A stretch of DNA of 64,000 bases from CAZGCA01 sp964524145 (GCA_964524145.1 CAZGCA010000010.1:1-64000), one strand, 5' to 3'. Positions 35,209 to 44,340 are shown, counted from the stretch's first letter. The notes: a model not told the origin generated them from the letters alone. A program made the numbers and translations.

Positions 35209-36975
35209 TTATCCCACACAAGGGCACTCGTGAGCGCGCCGAGGCGGAGATGCCCATGAATAGAGTGCTACGTAGTGAGAATCATGGAGAAACTCACCAA
35301 TCGAGAAGCCATTAGCGGTTCTGTCCAAAAAGACGGCGAAGGACAGAATGTTGGCATCGTAGAACTCACAGATTGCACGCAAAGCGGATAGTGTTTTGAA
35401 GTGATGTGCTGCTTGATCAACAATCAGTACCGAAGCCGCCGTTAGTGCCTCAGATCCATAGGTGTCGTTGATGAAATCGACCACCTCCGAACCAACGTGC
35501 TGTCCAGCTACCATAGCAAGGAGATCGCGTGGTATACCAATCACGCTGTCCGGTCGCAGACCTAGAACGTCGCTGATAGCCAAACCGAGTCTTTTGGCCT
35601 CAGGCTCGTCGGGAATCACGATCTTACGAATCCACCGCGGGATTATGCCCCGCGTCGTAAGCGCATTGCGAATCCGGAGCGCAAGGTCGAAGCTATGCCT
35701 CCCAAAAATCGGCTCTGTCATAACCCGAAAGTGATAGTGATTGGGAGTCCGGTCTGACGGCCAGTGCCCCACACTATAGAAATCATCGTGCTGCGCCACC
35801 AATTCCCAAAACGTCACAGGGTCGAAGCTCTCGACCTGACGAGCGAAAGCATCGAAATACTGACCCTTAATGGGTGGTATGCCCTGGTCGCAGTACTTGC
35901 AGGAAGCGTCGACCGTATTGATAGCTGAAAAAGGCACATCAAAGTAAAAGAGGGTGCTAGCTTCCACGAAATGGGGCGTATTCCGAAAACGACCGATGCC
36001 AGCGACCACTATATTTCTGCAACCGCTTGAATGCAATTTCCGAACGGTGTCATTGAGGGGATACATGGGCCCAATGAAATCGCATAAAACAGCAGTGCTG
36101 TTGGCCGGTGTTCTTGTGGCGTCATCTTCGGATGCCAAGAGACGTTCGCTGCTACCCTCGACGAGTTCTATCGCCAGTTCACGAATCCCGCCCATTGGGA
36201 TGCCAAAGGGCCATACAGCGAAACTGGAATCGTGCATCCTAACACTAAGATCTTGCCGAAGCTGATTAACGAATGTCGCATTCTCTGCAAGCTTGCGGAC
36301 AGAAGCCACGATAGGCAGGTGGAAGATGCGACCGCTGCAGTCCAATTCAAAATGGCCAAACAAGCATCCCATCATCGACTCGATCTCGGGTGCAGAGAGA
36401 GTAGGTCCTGGTTCACTTGCTCTTTCTGGCCTATCGTATTCAGCTTCCAGCGGCGGCAGACCAACGATACTTGTGAGAGATCCATGACACAGCAGTTCCG
36501 GCGAATGTTCGGGATTGTCAGAAAGCAAAATAAGGGTGATCTTTTTCTTGTTACATAAAGGCATAAGTTTCTGTCGCAGAAAAACGGATTCCAGAAAGGC
36601 AAAAGGGTTTGCCACGGCGACGGTTATGTACCGAGGCGCAACAGCTTTCTCCCTACCGAGTGTAACGAAGAGCGAGTTACAGAAGTCGTCGTATAAATCA
36701 ACGTCTGCATTTGGGTCCAGAAACTCGAGAAGCAGTGCGTGACAGGGAACCTTCCGCTTCCTGCAAAGTATCGCGGCCAATCCATCCAGCAAGGGACCAA
36801 GATCTGACGAAAGCACGATTTCTCTTGGCTGCCTGAACTGCATTCGCGTTGCTGAGGACCCATCGATCAACGACAAGAAAGATCGATAACTATCTGTTGG
36901 AATTACCGTGTAGACAACCGAATCTGGGCGATAGACTTTTGCTGCGTAGACAGGAAGCCTGTCTGCACTAGGCAT
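35209..36975 (-). CDS. Large protein with two degenerate phosphoribosyltransferase-like domains
   Basis: A 588-residue soluble protein. The first 200 residues are an unrecognised alpha/beta region. Residues 250-345 show PRTase features: FGIPMGGIRELAIELVEG, then AVLCDFIGPMYPLNDTVRKL in place of the PRPP loop, followed by CKYCDQGIPPIKG. Residues 410-550 repeat the pattern: HYHFRVMTEPIFGRHSFDLA, resembling the orotate PRTase opening, then ASVLIVDQAAHHFKTLSAL and FAVFLDR. Both PRPP loops lack the usual paired acids and TGxT, so catalysis may be lost or altered. It overlaps the GHKL gene by eight bases (ATGCCTAG). Adjacent to an OMP decarboxylase-like gene, it suggests binding or making a nucleotide. 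Confidence 0.7.
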   Translation of the reverse strand: MPSADRLPVYAAKVYRPDSVVYTVIPTDSYRSFLSLIDGSSATRMQFRQPREIVLSSDLGPLLDGLAAILCRKRKVPCHALLLEFLDPNADVDLYDDFCNSLFVTLGREKAVAPRYITVAVANPFAFLESVFLRQKLMPLCNKKKITLILLSDNPEHSPELLCHGSLTSIVGLPPLEAEYDRPERASEPGPTLSAPEIESMMGCLFGHFELDCSGRIFHLPIVASVRKLAENATFVNQLRQDLSVRMHDSSFAVWPFGIPMGGIRELAIELVEGSSERLLASEDDATRTPANSTAVLCDFIGPMYPLNDTVRKLHSSGCRNIVVAGIGRFRNTPHFVEASTLFYFDVPFSAINTVDASCKYCDQGIPPIKGQYFDAFARQVESFDPVTFWELVAQHDDFYSVGHWPSDRTPNHYHFRVMTEPIFGRHSFDLALRIRNALTTRGIIPRWIRKIVIPDEPEAKRLGLAISDVLGLRPDSVIGIPRDLLAMVAGQHVGSEVVDFINDTYGSEALTAASVLIVDQAAHHFKTLSALRAICEFYDANILSFAVFLDRTANGFSIGEFLHDSHYVALYSWASPPRRAHECPCVG

Positions 36976-38056
36976 TCGATACGTTCTCCAGCGGCGTTTG
37001 GATCCTGAGTAACGTTCCCGGACTCTCTAACAGTGCGTCGTTCGCATCCGTCTTCCGGGACGTGAAGTCAACGCAGGCTTTCCCGGCACGAATACGGAGC
37101 TCACCCTTCTGTTTCAGTACGTGGGACTTCAGGTAGTATAGTCCGACGCCTGCGCGTTCAGACTCGGAACTGACGCCTTTCTCGGTGGAAATCCTGATTA
37201 GCTTTGAGTCCAGTATCATTTCCGGCTCAGTGAAATACTTGATAAGGTCAGCGTCACTATACTTTAGCAGCTTCTTTCGGGCGCCCGATTCCTGAAACGC
37301 GGCTCTCAAGACGCGAGGTATACCTGCGCCATTGTCAGATATGGCCAGTGTCAGGTTCTTAGCATCCAGACGCATCGAGAGATTAACGAAAGACCCCTTC
37401 GCATGGAGCAATGAGTTCCGTATGCCCTCGCGTAAAACGCGCTGCATAAAGGTGCGTGTGACCTGGTTATCCCATCCGCACATCTGGCTAAGAGCACCAA
37501 CAATGACTTGGCCCTCAAGTTTGTCGAATTGTCGCTGCTGCTTTTCGACTTGCTCGGGGTCCTTTTCTTCGGCCGAAAAGGTAGATATCTCGAGTATCCT
37601 GAGGGTGTGAAGGACAGTCTCATCGCCAAACTGATCTGTTCCCTTTGCGTGACGGTATTGGGACACTCGGTCTAGGTGTGATAACTGTTTACGGCTCAGC
37701 AGATTCGCGGGTTGATCAACACACAGCGAGAGCGCATGGAAGAACTGCCAACGAAGCAGAAAATCCCAGAGTTTCTCGCCTTTGCTGTCCGTAGGCTCAG
37801 GAAAGATGAGTTGGATGTCATTCCCTTGAATCCTCAGTTTGTGAAGAACAGCAATGAGCCAGAGCAACGTACCCAAGTCGTGCCAGTATGATCGCGACAA
37901 GTCAAAGATAATATATCTGCCGCATGCCTTGTCAAGACCGTCGATATGTTCTGCTTGAAACGCCTTGGCAATAGTCTTCTCCAATTTCAACTGCTTCAGG
38001 TAGTATTCTGTTCGAATCTTCAGAGGCGTTCCTATTGCCTGTTCGTCAATTGGCAT
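36968..38056 (-). CDS. GHKL ATPase with STAS-like N-terminal region
   Basis: A 362-residue cytosolic protein. Residues 45-88 (RYIIFDLSRSYWHDLGTLLW, then NDIQLIFPE) resemble a STAS fold. Residues 200-345 form a histidine-kinase-type ATPase with N-box REGIRNSLLHA (209-219), G1 box DNGAGIP (241-247) and G2 box GVGLYYLK (303-310). There is no phosphoacceptor His domain and no membrane segment, so it is not an ordinary sensor kinase. A chaperone-like or switch ATPase role, as in anti-sigma or MORC-like proteins, is more likely. GGGAGAAAG precedes the ATG. It is tightly linked with the PRTase-like gene downstream. Confidence 0.85.
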   Translation of the reverse strand: MPIDEQAIGTPLKIRTEYYLKQLKLEKTIAKAFQAEHIDGLDKACGRYIIFDLSRSYWHDLGTLLWLIAVLHKLRIQGNDIQLIFPEPTDSKGEKLWDFLLRWQFFHALSLCVDQPANLLSRKQLSHLDRVSQYRHAKGTDQFGDETVLHTLRILEISTFSAEEKDPEQVEKQQRQFDKLEGQVIVGALSQMCGWDNQVTRTFMQRVLREGIRNSLLHAKGSFVNLSMRLDAKNLTLAISDNGAGIPRVLRAAFQESGARKKLLKYSDADLIKYFTEPEMILDSKLIRISTEKGVSSESERAGVGLYYLKSHVLKQKGELRIRAGKACVDFTSRKTDANDALLESPGTLLRIQTPLENVSNA

Positions 38057-38077
38057 GGCTTTCTCCCATGTAACCGG

Positions 38078-38779
38078 CTATAGGCGGCTTATCAGAGACT
38101 CTACTGCCTTCTGCAGGTCGTGTGCTTCATATATGGCACGTCCAACAATTGCATGCCAACGGGAACCCGCAGCTTGTGCAGCTTCGCTTATTTTGCCTCC
38201 TTGCGAAATGAAACCGGGGGCATAGAAAACGGGGTCCACCCCATGAGATGAGAGCAAATCCCTAATGTGGCTGATTACCCCTGGCTTGTTCCCCGGAACA
38301 ACGTAATCTTCAATTCCAAGAAAGGCGGAATTGGTGAACATCTTGTCAACGGCACGGTCTTCGATGTAACCACCGTCGGATGATAGGTATCTCTCGTGAG
38401 TCATATGGCCGCCTGCTATGATTGTCAGTCCGATCTCTTGGGCTGACTGAATCCAAGCTGTCTGTGTAGCTGGACCCGACAGCGGGAACACAATCATCGC
38501 ATCTATACCACTCTCCTTAATGGTCTTGGCGAAACCACGGCCCATATCAGGTATATCTGTGCACGCCTTTTGGTGGTCGTAAATCAGCGGCTTCTCTGTG
38601 TACCTCCGAGCAATCTCAACCAAGCTTGGGAGACCCGAAGATAGCGCCAGCGCAGCACCTATCTTGTACGCACCAATCCGAAGGATTGACTGTGTTTCTT
38701 TTATAATGTCTTCGTAGCGCTCTTTGCTTACGTCGCATGCAGGAACAATACTGCGATCGATCTTAATTATGGTCGACAT
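38078..38779 (-). CDS. Orotidine-5'-phosphate decarboxylase-like protein
   Basis: A 233-residue TIM barrel of OMP decarboxylase length. Candidate active-site residues are Asp16, Lys39 (YKIG) and the set Asp68, Lys71, Asp75 in YDHQKACTDIPDMG. That set is spaced D-x2-K-x3-D, where classical enzymes have D-x-K-x2-D. The phosphate-binding end YAPGFISQGGKISEAAQAAG then VGRAIYEA is conserved. It is the first gene of the operon, with AAAGGTAG before the ATG. No other pyrimidine gene is near, so a house-keeping role is doubtful. It may act on a nucleotide produced or bound by the PRTase-like partner. Function within this operon is inferred. Confidence 0.8.
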   Translation of the reverse strand: MSTIIKIDRSIVPACDVSKERYEDIIKETQSILRIGAYKIGAALALSSGLPSLVEIARRYTEKPLIYDHQKACTDIPDMGRGFAKTIKESGIDAMIVFPLSGPATQTAWIQSAQEIGLTIIAGGHMTHERYLSSDGGYIEDRAVDKMFTNSAFLGIEDYVVPGNKPGVISHIRDLLSSHGVDPVFYAPGFISQGGKISEAAQAAGSRWHAIVGRAIYEAHDLQKAVESLISRL

Positions 38780-39120
38780 GATCAGCTACCTTTCTAAGGG
38801 CATGCCCACACTGGAGAGATGAAGAGGTCTGCGCACATCAGACTTTTCATTCCTCCCGTCTCCAAACAAAACAGCCGTTAAGTCTCACATTACCCGTAGG
38901 AACGGCGGCAATAGTGCCTGGAAACACCCGGGCCTATCAAACCGCCAACGCATCCACACCAATTGGGGGATACTAGTGTTGTAATTCGTCGTGAAAACCA
39001 CCAGTTCTCGCCTGCTTTATCCCAGTCGTTGTGAGCGATACTGGGAACGACGGGTTACACTGTTCCTTACAGACTGACACTGTACCACCGCTCTGAATTC
39101 AATTCAACCACTTCCCGGTT
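38780..39120. other. Upstream region of the TIR operon
   Basis: A 341-base gap without a gene. Any promoter for the leftward operon must lie here, but no convincing -35/-10 pair was found. The right side runs into an IS3 remnant. Confidence 0.4.
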
Positions 39121-39384
39121 TCACCGAATACTTCGAAACACAAACGCATCACCCAAGGTCGAACGGTGTACGTCTTCAGAACATTTGGGACAAATTAAAA
39201 CCAGTAATAGAGTAGAGATTCGGCCTTTGTATCCCAGTTTGGGAACCTCAGGTCGTGCTCGGGTCTGTGCCTTGAGCCTCCTCCGAGCCTCAAATATCGC
39301 TTCCCTTCTCTTGTAGTATGCATCATCAGGGGTAACGTGTCCCAAATTCAGTTCCCGAGGCTTTTGTAAGGGGCGCCTGCGCAA
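39121..39384 (-). pseudogene. IS3-family transposase fragment D
   Basis: An 87-codon open frame reading LGHVTPDDAYYKRREAIFEA then RRRLKAQTRARPEVPKLGY, the C-terminal end of an IS3 OrfB, finishing near CPKCSEDVHRS. The catalytic DDE core is absent. It lies at the right edge of the TIR operon island. Confidence 0.75.
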
Positions 39385-39547
39385 GATGCTGCAATGCGAG
39401 CCTTGCCTGGCTATCCATATGTTCTCTACTTAGTAGACGCGAAAACACCCTCTTTTCTTTCACCTTCGCTCCGAATTTGTGCCATCGCGTTCACTTGGCC
39501 AGATATGTGCCGCTAAGGAATGGGTCTTCTCCCCCTCCGTTCCCATA

Positions 39548-39630
39548 TAGTAGATTTCTTCCTTGACACCGCATCTCTTTGCAGGCATGCGACTTATAGA
39601 GTAGATCTTCCGATTCAAATATCTACAGAA
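39548..39630 (-). repeat. 83-bp direct repeat, right copy, flanking the TIR operon
   Basis: Gap-free partner of 34066-34148. In this copy the upstream part of the frame is longer (FCRYLNRKIYSISRMPAKR), making the resemblance to an excisionase-type HTH clearer. The surrounding 39385-39877 region shows no intact gene. Confidence 0.8.
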
Positions 39631-39877
39631 AGGCGGTGCTGCAAAACCGGCTCCCCGGGTTCGTTTTCGCAGAGCAGTAATTCGAACAAACACGCCTCGC
39701 GGCTGAGTGTAGCCAAGATAAGACGTACTTGGCCTGCCGTCATGGGAGTTACGTTGAGAACCCACTGCGGAGGGAACATTGACCCTCGATTTACCGTCAT
39801 GCTAGAATCCGAACCGCACAGAGAAGCGTACCTAATTGGGTGATAGAAAAAGCACAGGAAGAGGAGCCAGGACACTC

Positions 39878-42643
39878 ATGACAAATTACAGCCGTTGGTG
39901 CGCAGTAGCGCTGGTTGCTGTCGGGCTTATTGTGTGGTTGACCATGCCGGTGTGTCACGCACAGCCGGGCGGAACGGAGATACCGCGCCCTGAACATCCG
40001 AGACCGGACTTTCACCGGGCCGAATGGCAGAATCTGAACGGTGTGTGGCGGTTCCGGTTCGATCCGGACGATGCCGGCGAAAAAGAGGGATGGTTCGAGA
40101 AGGATACGGACCATTTCACCCGCACGATTGTCGTGCCGTTCCCCTGGCAGAGCGAGCTGTCCGGGGTCAACGACAAGGAGTATGGCGGTGCAGCATGGTA
40201 CAGACGCGAGTTCTCGGTGCCGCGTGAGTGGGACGGGAAACGGGTCTTTGTGAAGTTCTGCGCGGTGGACTGGGAGGCGAAAGCGTGGTTGAACGATGAG
40301 TATCTCGGCAGCCACGAAGGCGGCTATTCGCCGTTCGAGTTCGATGTCACCAAACACGTTCGATTCGACCAGCCGAACGTGTTGACGGTACGAGCATTCG
40401 ACGAGACTCACCGCGAGCTCCCGTCGGGCAAACAGACGGGGTGGTACACCGAGACCGGCGGGATATGGCAGACGGTATACATCGAGGCGCACGGAGCACC
40501 GCATCTGAAGCTGGCATCTATCACGCCTGATATCGACAAGAAGACAGCCCGGTTTGACCTCGTGATAGAGTCCGCGAAACGTGTCTCGGCGTGCGACGTG
40601 ACCGTCACCGTGACCGAGCCAGGGCAGCTCAAGACGGAAAAGACCGTCCGCCTGAAAGCGGGCGAAAATCAGGCAAGCGTGGTACTCGATATCCCCGAAC
40701 CGAAACCGTGGGAGCCGGACTCGCCTACACTCTACATGACGGAGATAGCGCTGCACGTGGGCGGACAGGTGACGGACACCGTAAACACCTATTTCGGCAT
40801 GCGGAAGGTCTCGACAGGCAAGTGGGGCGATAACGAGTTCACCTATGTCTACCTCAACAACCGGCCCATCTACCTGCTCGGCGCGTTACACCAGTCCTTC
40901 ACCCCGGAGGGCGTGCATACCTACCCGTCCGACGACTACATCCGGCGGGATATGGAGAAGGCGAGACGTCTCGGGCTGAACTTCCTCCGGATCCATATCA
41001 AGGTGGACGAACCGCGCGTGCTGTACTGGGCTGACCGGTTGGGCGTGATGCTGATGTGCGACATGCCGAATTTCGCAAAGCATACCCCGCGCGCTCGGCA
41101 GGCGTGGGAGCAGATGTTGCGCGACGTCGTCGCGCGCGATTACAACCATCCGTCGATGATCTCGTGGTGCGATTTCAACGAGACGTGGGGACTGAGGACC
41201 GCTCGCAGGTACACCGAGGCGAACCAGCAGTGGGTTCGCGAGATGTACCTGCTCACAAAACAGCTCGACCCGACCCGGCTGGTCGAGGACAACTCGGCGA
41301 ATCGACGCGACCACGTCGCGACCGATATCAATAGCTGGCACTTTTATATCGACGACTATGAGATGACGAGAAGGCATATCGACGATGTCGTCGCGAAAAC
41401 CTATCCGGGCTCGACATTCAACTTCGCGAAGGGCGAGAAACAGGGCGACGAGCCGCTTATCAACAGCGAGTACGGCGGCGTCAGCGCCGGTGGCGGCGAC
41501 CGCGACATCTCGTGGTGTTTCAAGTATCAGACGAACCTGCTGCGGTCTCATCCGAAGGTCTGCGGCTACGTCTACACGGAACTGACCGATATCGAGTGGG
41601 AACATAATGGGTTCATGAACTACGACCGCAGCGATAAGGAGTACGGGTACGACGAGATGTTCCCCGGATTCGAGCTCAGCTACCTGAACAACCTCGATTT
41701 TGTCGTGATTGACGCGCCGCCCTATTCCGAGACGCAACCGCAGGGCACCTGGCGGACACGCCTGTTCCTGAGCCATTTTTCCGAACGGAATCCGCAACAG
41801 CTGACGCTCAAATGGCAGCTTACGGGCGTGGATTCGCTCGGCACACAGCACAACTACCTGGACGGTGAGCAAGCGGCGACGTGGAAGCCGTATGAGGTGG
41901 TCGAGCTGCCGGAGTTCGAGACCCAACTGCCCGGTGAGCCGGCGCTCTGCACGTTGGGGTTCCGCCTCGAGGACGGGTCCGGCGAGGCGATAGCTGCGAA
42001 CTACGTCAACATCAACGTGATGGGCAACGCGCCGAGCGTCGAGCTACTGGGTGATCAGACGTGCGCCGTGCGGTTCCGGCCGAACGAGGTCACGGATTCT
42101 AACTGGAACACGATGGATGTCAGCTCGGAGCATGCCGCCGGAAAAGTGTTCGGCACGGGCGCCGGCTATTTCGAATACGAGGTCAAGGTGCCTGAAACTA
42201 CCGACATTGCGGCCATCACAGAAATCACGCTGCTCGCCGAGCTCGGCGCAAAGGCGACTACCGAGAAACATGACTGGCCAAAACGGGTCACACCGGCAGA
42301 TTATCCGCAGACCGACGCGAAGAAATGGCCGACCGACGTGACCGTGCAGTTCCAGGGCGTTGAAGTCGCGCAAATCGCCTTGCCGGACGATCCGGCGGAC
42401 GCTCGCGGCGTGCTCTCCCACGCGGCAGCCTACCACCACGGATCGTACGGGTACCTGCAGAAGATTGCGGTCAAGGGCGAGACGTTGGACAAGATCAAGG
42501 GGTCTCTTGCCGCCGGCCGCGTGATGAAAATCAGGTTGTCCGTCGAACCAACCGCTCAACACAAAGGCGGACTTGCCGTCTACGGCGCTACCATGGGCCG
42601 TTATCCGATGAATCCCACCGTGCTGATACGGACGGCGGGCTAG
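39878..42643 (+). CDS. Secreted GH2 beta-glycosidase
   Basis: A 921-residue glycoside hydrolase family 2 protein. A signal peptide (residues 1-29, VALVAVGLIVWLTMPVCHA) precedes the sugar-binding jelly roll (RPDFHRAEWQNLNGVWRFRF near 39). The immunoglobulin-like domain and TIM barrel follow. The acid/base Glu435 is in CDFNETWGL and the nucleophile Glu531 in PLINSEYGG, both with normal spacing. The final 250 residues add a beta-rich accessory domain. It would cleave beta-galactosides, glucuronides or mannosides in the periplasm. The ATG at 39878 has GAGGAG upstream at somewhat long spacing. The pseudopilin gene follows with its own promoter. Confidence 0.92.
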   Translation: MTNYSRWCAVALVAVGLIVWLTMPVCHAQPGGTEIPRPEHPRPDFHRAEWQNLNGVWRFRFDPDDAGEKEGWFEKDTDHFTRTIVVPFPWQSELSGVNDKEYGGAAWYRREFSVPREWDGKRVFVKFCAVDWEAKAWLNDEYLGSHEGGYSPFEFDVTKHVRFDQPNVLTVRAFDETHRELPSGKQTGWYTETGGIWQTVYIEAHGAPHLKLASITPDIDKKTARFDLVIESAKRVSACDVTVTVTEPGQLKTEKTVRLKAGENQASVVLDIPEPKPWEPDSPTLYMTEIALHVGGQVTDTVNTYFGMRKVSTGKWGDNEFTYVYLNNRPIYLLGALHQSFTPEGVHTYPSDDYIRRDMEKARRLGLNFLRIHIKVDEPRVLYWADRLGVMLMCDMPNFAKHTPRARQAWEQMLRDVVARDYNHPSMISWCDFNETWGLRTARRYTEANQQWVREMYLLTKQLDPTRLVEDNSANRRDHVATDINSWHFYIDDYEMTRRHIDDVVAKTYPGSTFNFAKGEKQGDEPLINSEYGGVSAGGGDRDISWCFKYQTNLLRSHPKVCGYVYTELTDIEWEHNGFMNYDRSDKEYGYDEMFPGFELSYLNNLDFVVIDAPPYSETQPQGTWRTRLFLSHFSERNPQQLTLKWQLTGVDSLGTQHNYLDGEQAATWKPYEVVELPEFETQLPGEPALCTLGFRLEDGSGEAIAANYVNINVMGNAPSVELLGDQTCAVRFRPNEVTDSNWNTMDVSSEHAAGKVFGTGAGYFEYEVKVPETTDIAAITEITLLAELGAKATTEKHDWPKRVTPADYPQTDAKKWPTDVTVQFQGVEVAQIALPDDPADARGVLSHAAAYHHGSYGYLQKIAVKGETLDKIKGSLAAGRVMKIRLSVEPTAQHKGGLAVYGATMGRYPMNPTVLIRTAG

Positions 42644-42650
42644 GAGGCGA

Positions 42651-42680
42651 TTGACAGTTTGCGGCGGTACTGGATACAAT
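42651..42680 (+). promoter_or_regulatory. Sigma-70 promoter for the pseudopilin gene
   Basis: TTGACA at 42651-42656 and TACAAT at 42675-42680 with an 18-base spacer. It starts eight bases after the GH2 stop and lies about 155 bases before the pseudopilin ATG, so a leader of roughly 150 bases is expected. Confidence 0.65.
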
Positions 42681-42835
42681 TCAAGTTGTCGGGAAACAGC
42701 ACGGCGGGTAGCCGTTGAGCATTGTGCGTGGCTCATCTGCACGGCAGGGAAAGGAGGCGATGATACGGAAGACCAAAACACCCCGTCGTTTGTTCTGTCT
42801 GCAAACTGGCTCGAAAGAAGCAAGGAGGCTGCACG

Positions 42836-43747
42836 ATGAAAAGGAACTCCGGATTTACGCTGATTGAGCTGCTCGTGGTTATCGCCATCATCGGCATACT
42901 GGCCGCGATTCTGCTGCCGGCGCTGGCGCGGGCACGCGAAGCGGCGCGGCGTGCCACCTGCGCAAACAACCTTAAACAACAGGGGTTGGTGTTCAAGATG
43001 TACGCCAACGAGTGGAACGGCCGCTTCCCGCCGGTAGCGATCGACCAGTGTGTGAAAGTCGAAGGGAACGGTATCGTGTACACAGGTGAACCGGCGGCCG
43101 TTGTCGCACCCAACGGGCCGTCAATCTATCCCGAGTACCTGACGGACGCCAAGGTTCTCGTATGCCCGTCGGACAGGGAGGGTATGGAGTATTTCGAGGG
43201 CGGCTGGTGGTCGGATGATAACGGCAATATCCAGCCGTGCCTGTTCCACACGATGAGCTACGTGTATCTCGGCTGGATTCTTATGGGACACGAGTTTATA
43301 TGGGGCGGTGTTAACGGCAAGGACCCGAATGATCCGACGTTCGTTTTTGAAGATGTAAGACTCGGCGGGTTGTTCGATTTCGCTATGGCTATAGGCCGAT
43401 TCCCGGATACTAACCCTGATAACCCCTCTTGGCCGACGTCAACGGACGTTGATTTGACATTCCCGGCAGGTTACGGAAACGTCCCTCCGAACGGGAGAAC
43501 CATCTACCGTCTGAGAGAAGGCATTGAGCGCTTCATGATCACCGACATCAACAATCCTGCAGCAAGTGCGAAAGCGCAGAGCGAGGTGGCGGTGACGTGG
43601 GATATGGTGAGCGCAGACGCGGACAATTTTAACCACATCCCGGGTGGCTCCAACGTGCTTTTTATGGACGGGCACGTCGAGTTCATAAAGTACCCCGGGA
43701 AGCATCCGGTTACGAAGGCAATGGCATTCGCGTCTTCTTGGTTCTAG
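42836..43747 (+). CDS. Type II secretion-like pseudopilin with H-X9-DG domain
   Basis: A 303-residue protein opening with a prepilin leader: MKRNSGFTLIELLVVIAIIG, cleaved after Gly6, with the methylated Phe and Glu at +5. The long hydrophobic helix is followed by AREAARRATCANNLKQQGL, typical of PVC pseudopilin-like proteins. Near the C-terminus HIPGGSNVLFMDGHVEF carries the H-X9-DG signature that names the family. The role of these abundant proteins is unknown; surface fibres or secretion are suggested by the leader. AAGGAGG precedes the ATG. A decayed relative lies at 48418-48618. Confidence 0.9.
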   Translation: MKRNSGFTLIELLVVIAIIGILAAILLPALARAREAARRATCANNLKQQGLVFKMYANEWNGRFPPVAIDQCVKVEGNGIVYTGEPAAVVAPNGPSIYPEYLTDAKVLVCPSDREGMEYFEGGWWSDDNGNIQPCLFHTMSYVYLGWILMGHEFIWGGVNGKDPNDPTFVFEDVRLGGLFDFAMAIGRFPDTNPDNPSWPTSTDVDLTFPAGYGNVPPNGRTIYRLREGIERFMITDINNPAASAKAQSEVAVTWDMVSADADNFNHIPGGSNVLFMDGHVEFIKYPGKHPVTKAMAFASSWF

Positions 43748-43804
43748 GACGAGGAGCCGGCAGAAGAGCCGCCCAGTCAGGTGAAAGGTAGAGGAAGGAG
43801 GAGC

Positions 43805-44242
43805 ATGAGTTCAAGAAGAGTCACCGTATGCGGCGTGGCGTTCGTCGGGCTGATTGTCGCGCTGGTGAGCGGGTGCGCGACAACGGCGCAACAACCTGCG
43901 CTGTCAGATGCGAAAGTTGTCCCGGCGAAAGCGTCGCCCGGCGATAAGACGCTCGTCCAGGTGAAACTGGTAGATCCGCAGGGGCTCGTCTCGGTAGTCG
44001 TCGCCAGCGTGAGGGAGTTTCCTCAAATATCCTTCGATCTCAAGGACAATGGCGAAAACGGAGACGCGGTAGCGGGCGACGGCATCTGGTCACACGCCAT
44101 GGAAGTTCCCGCGGCAGCGCCAGCCGGCGAGTACACCTGGGATTTCGAGGCGTATGATGCCGACATTAGCCCGGTGGAAGTTACCGGCGAAGACGGCGAG
44201 ACGGTACCTCTGACGGCCGAAGCAACCGCCGAAGTCTTGTGA
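43805..44242 (+). CDS. Small lipoprotein with Ig-like domain
   Basis: A 145-residue lipoprotein: signal peptide with lipobox LVSGC at Cys24, then a beta-rich domain. The domain includes AKASPGDKTLVQVKLVDPQG and DLKDNGENGDAVAGDGIWSH, a phrase found in periplasmic Ig-like domains with a calcium-like Asp/Asn loop. The ATG at 43805 follows AGGAGG. It is 57 bases after the pseudopilin gene and probably in the same transcript. Function unknown. Confidence 0.8.
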   Translation: MSSRRVTVCGVAFVGLIVALVSGCATTAQQPALSDAKVVPAKASPGDKTLVQVKLVDPQGLVSVVVASVREFPQISFDLKDNGENGDAVAGDGIWSHAMEVPAAAPAGEYTWDFEAYDADISPVEVTGEDGETVPLTAEATAEVL

Positions 44243-44305
44243 AGCCCTGTGAGGGTCGGACCGCTTAAGGCGGGTTCTCCCGGGCGTCAGAAGAAGTGAA
44301 CATCC

Positions 44306-44340
44306 GGCCGGTCGCCGATCTGAAAAGTCTGCGACCGGCT
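44306..44340 (+). terminator. Possible terminator hairpin
   Basis: GGCCGGTCGC at 44306-44315 pairs with GCGACCGGCT at 44331-44340 around a 15-base loop, followed by only TTCTGT. The stem is strong but the T-run is poor. Its position between convergent genes suits a bidirectional stop. Confidence 0.45.
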
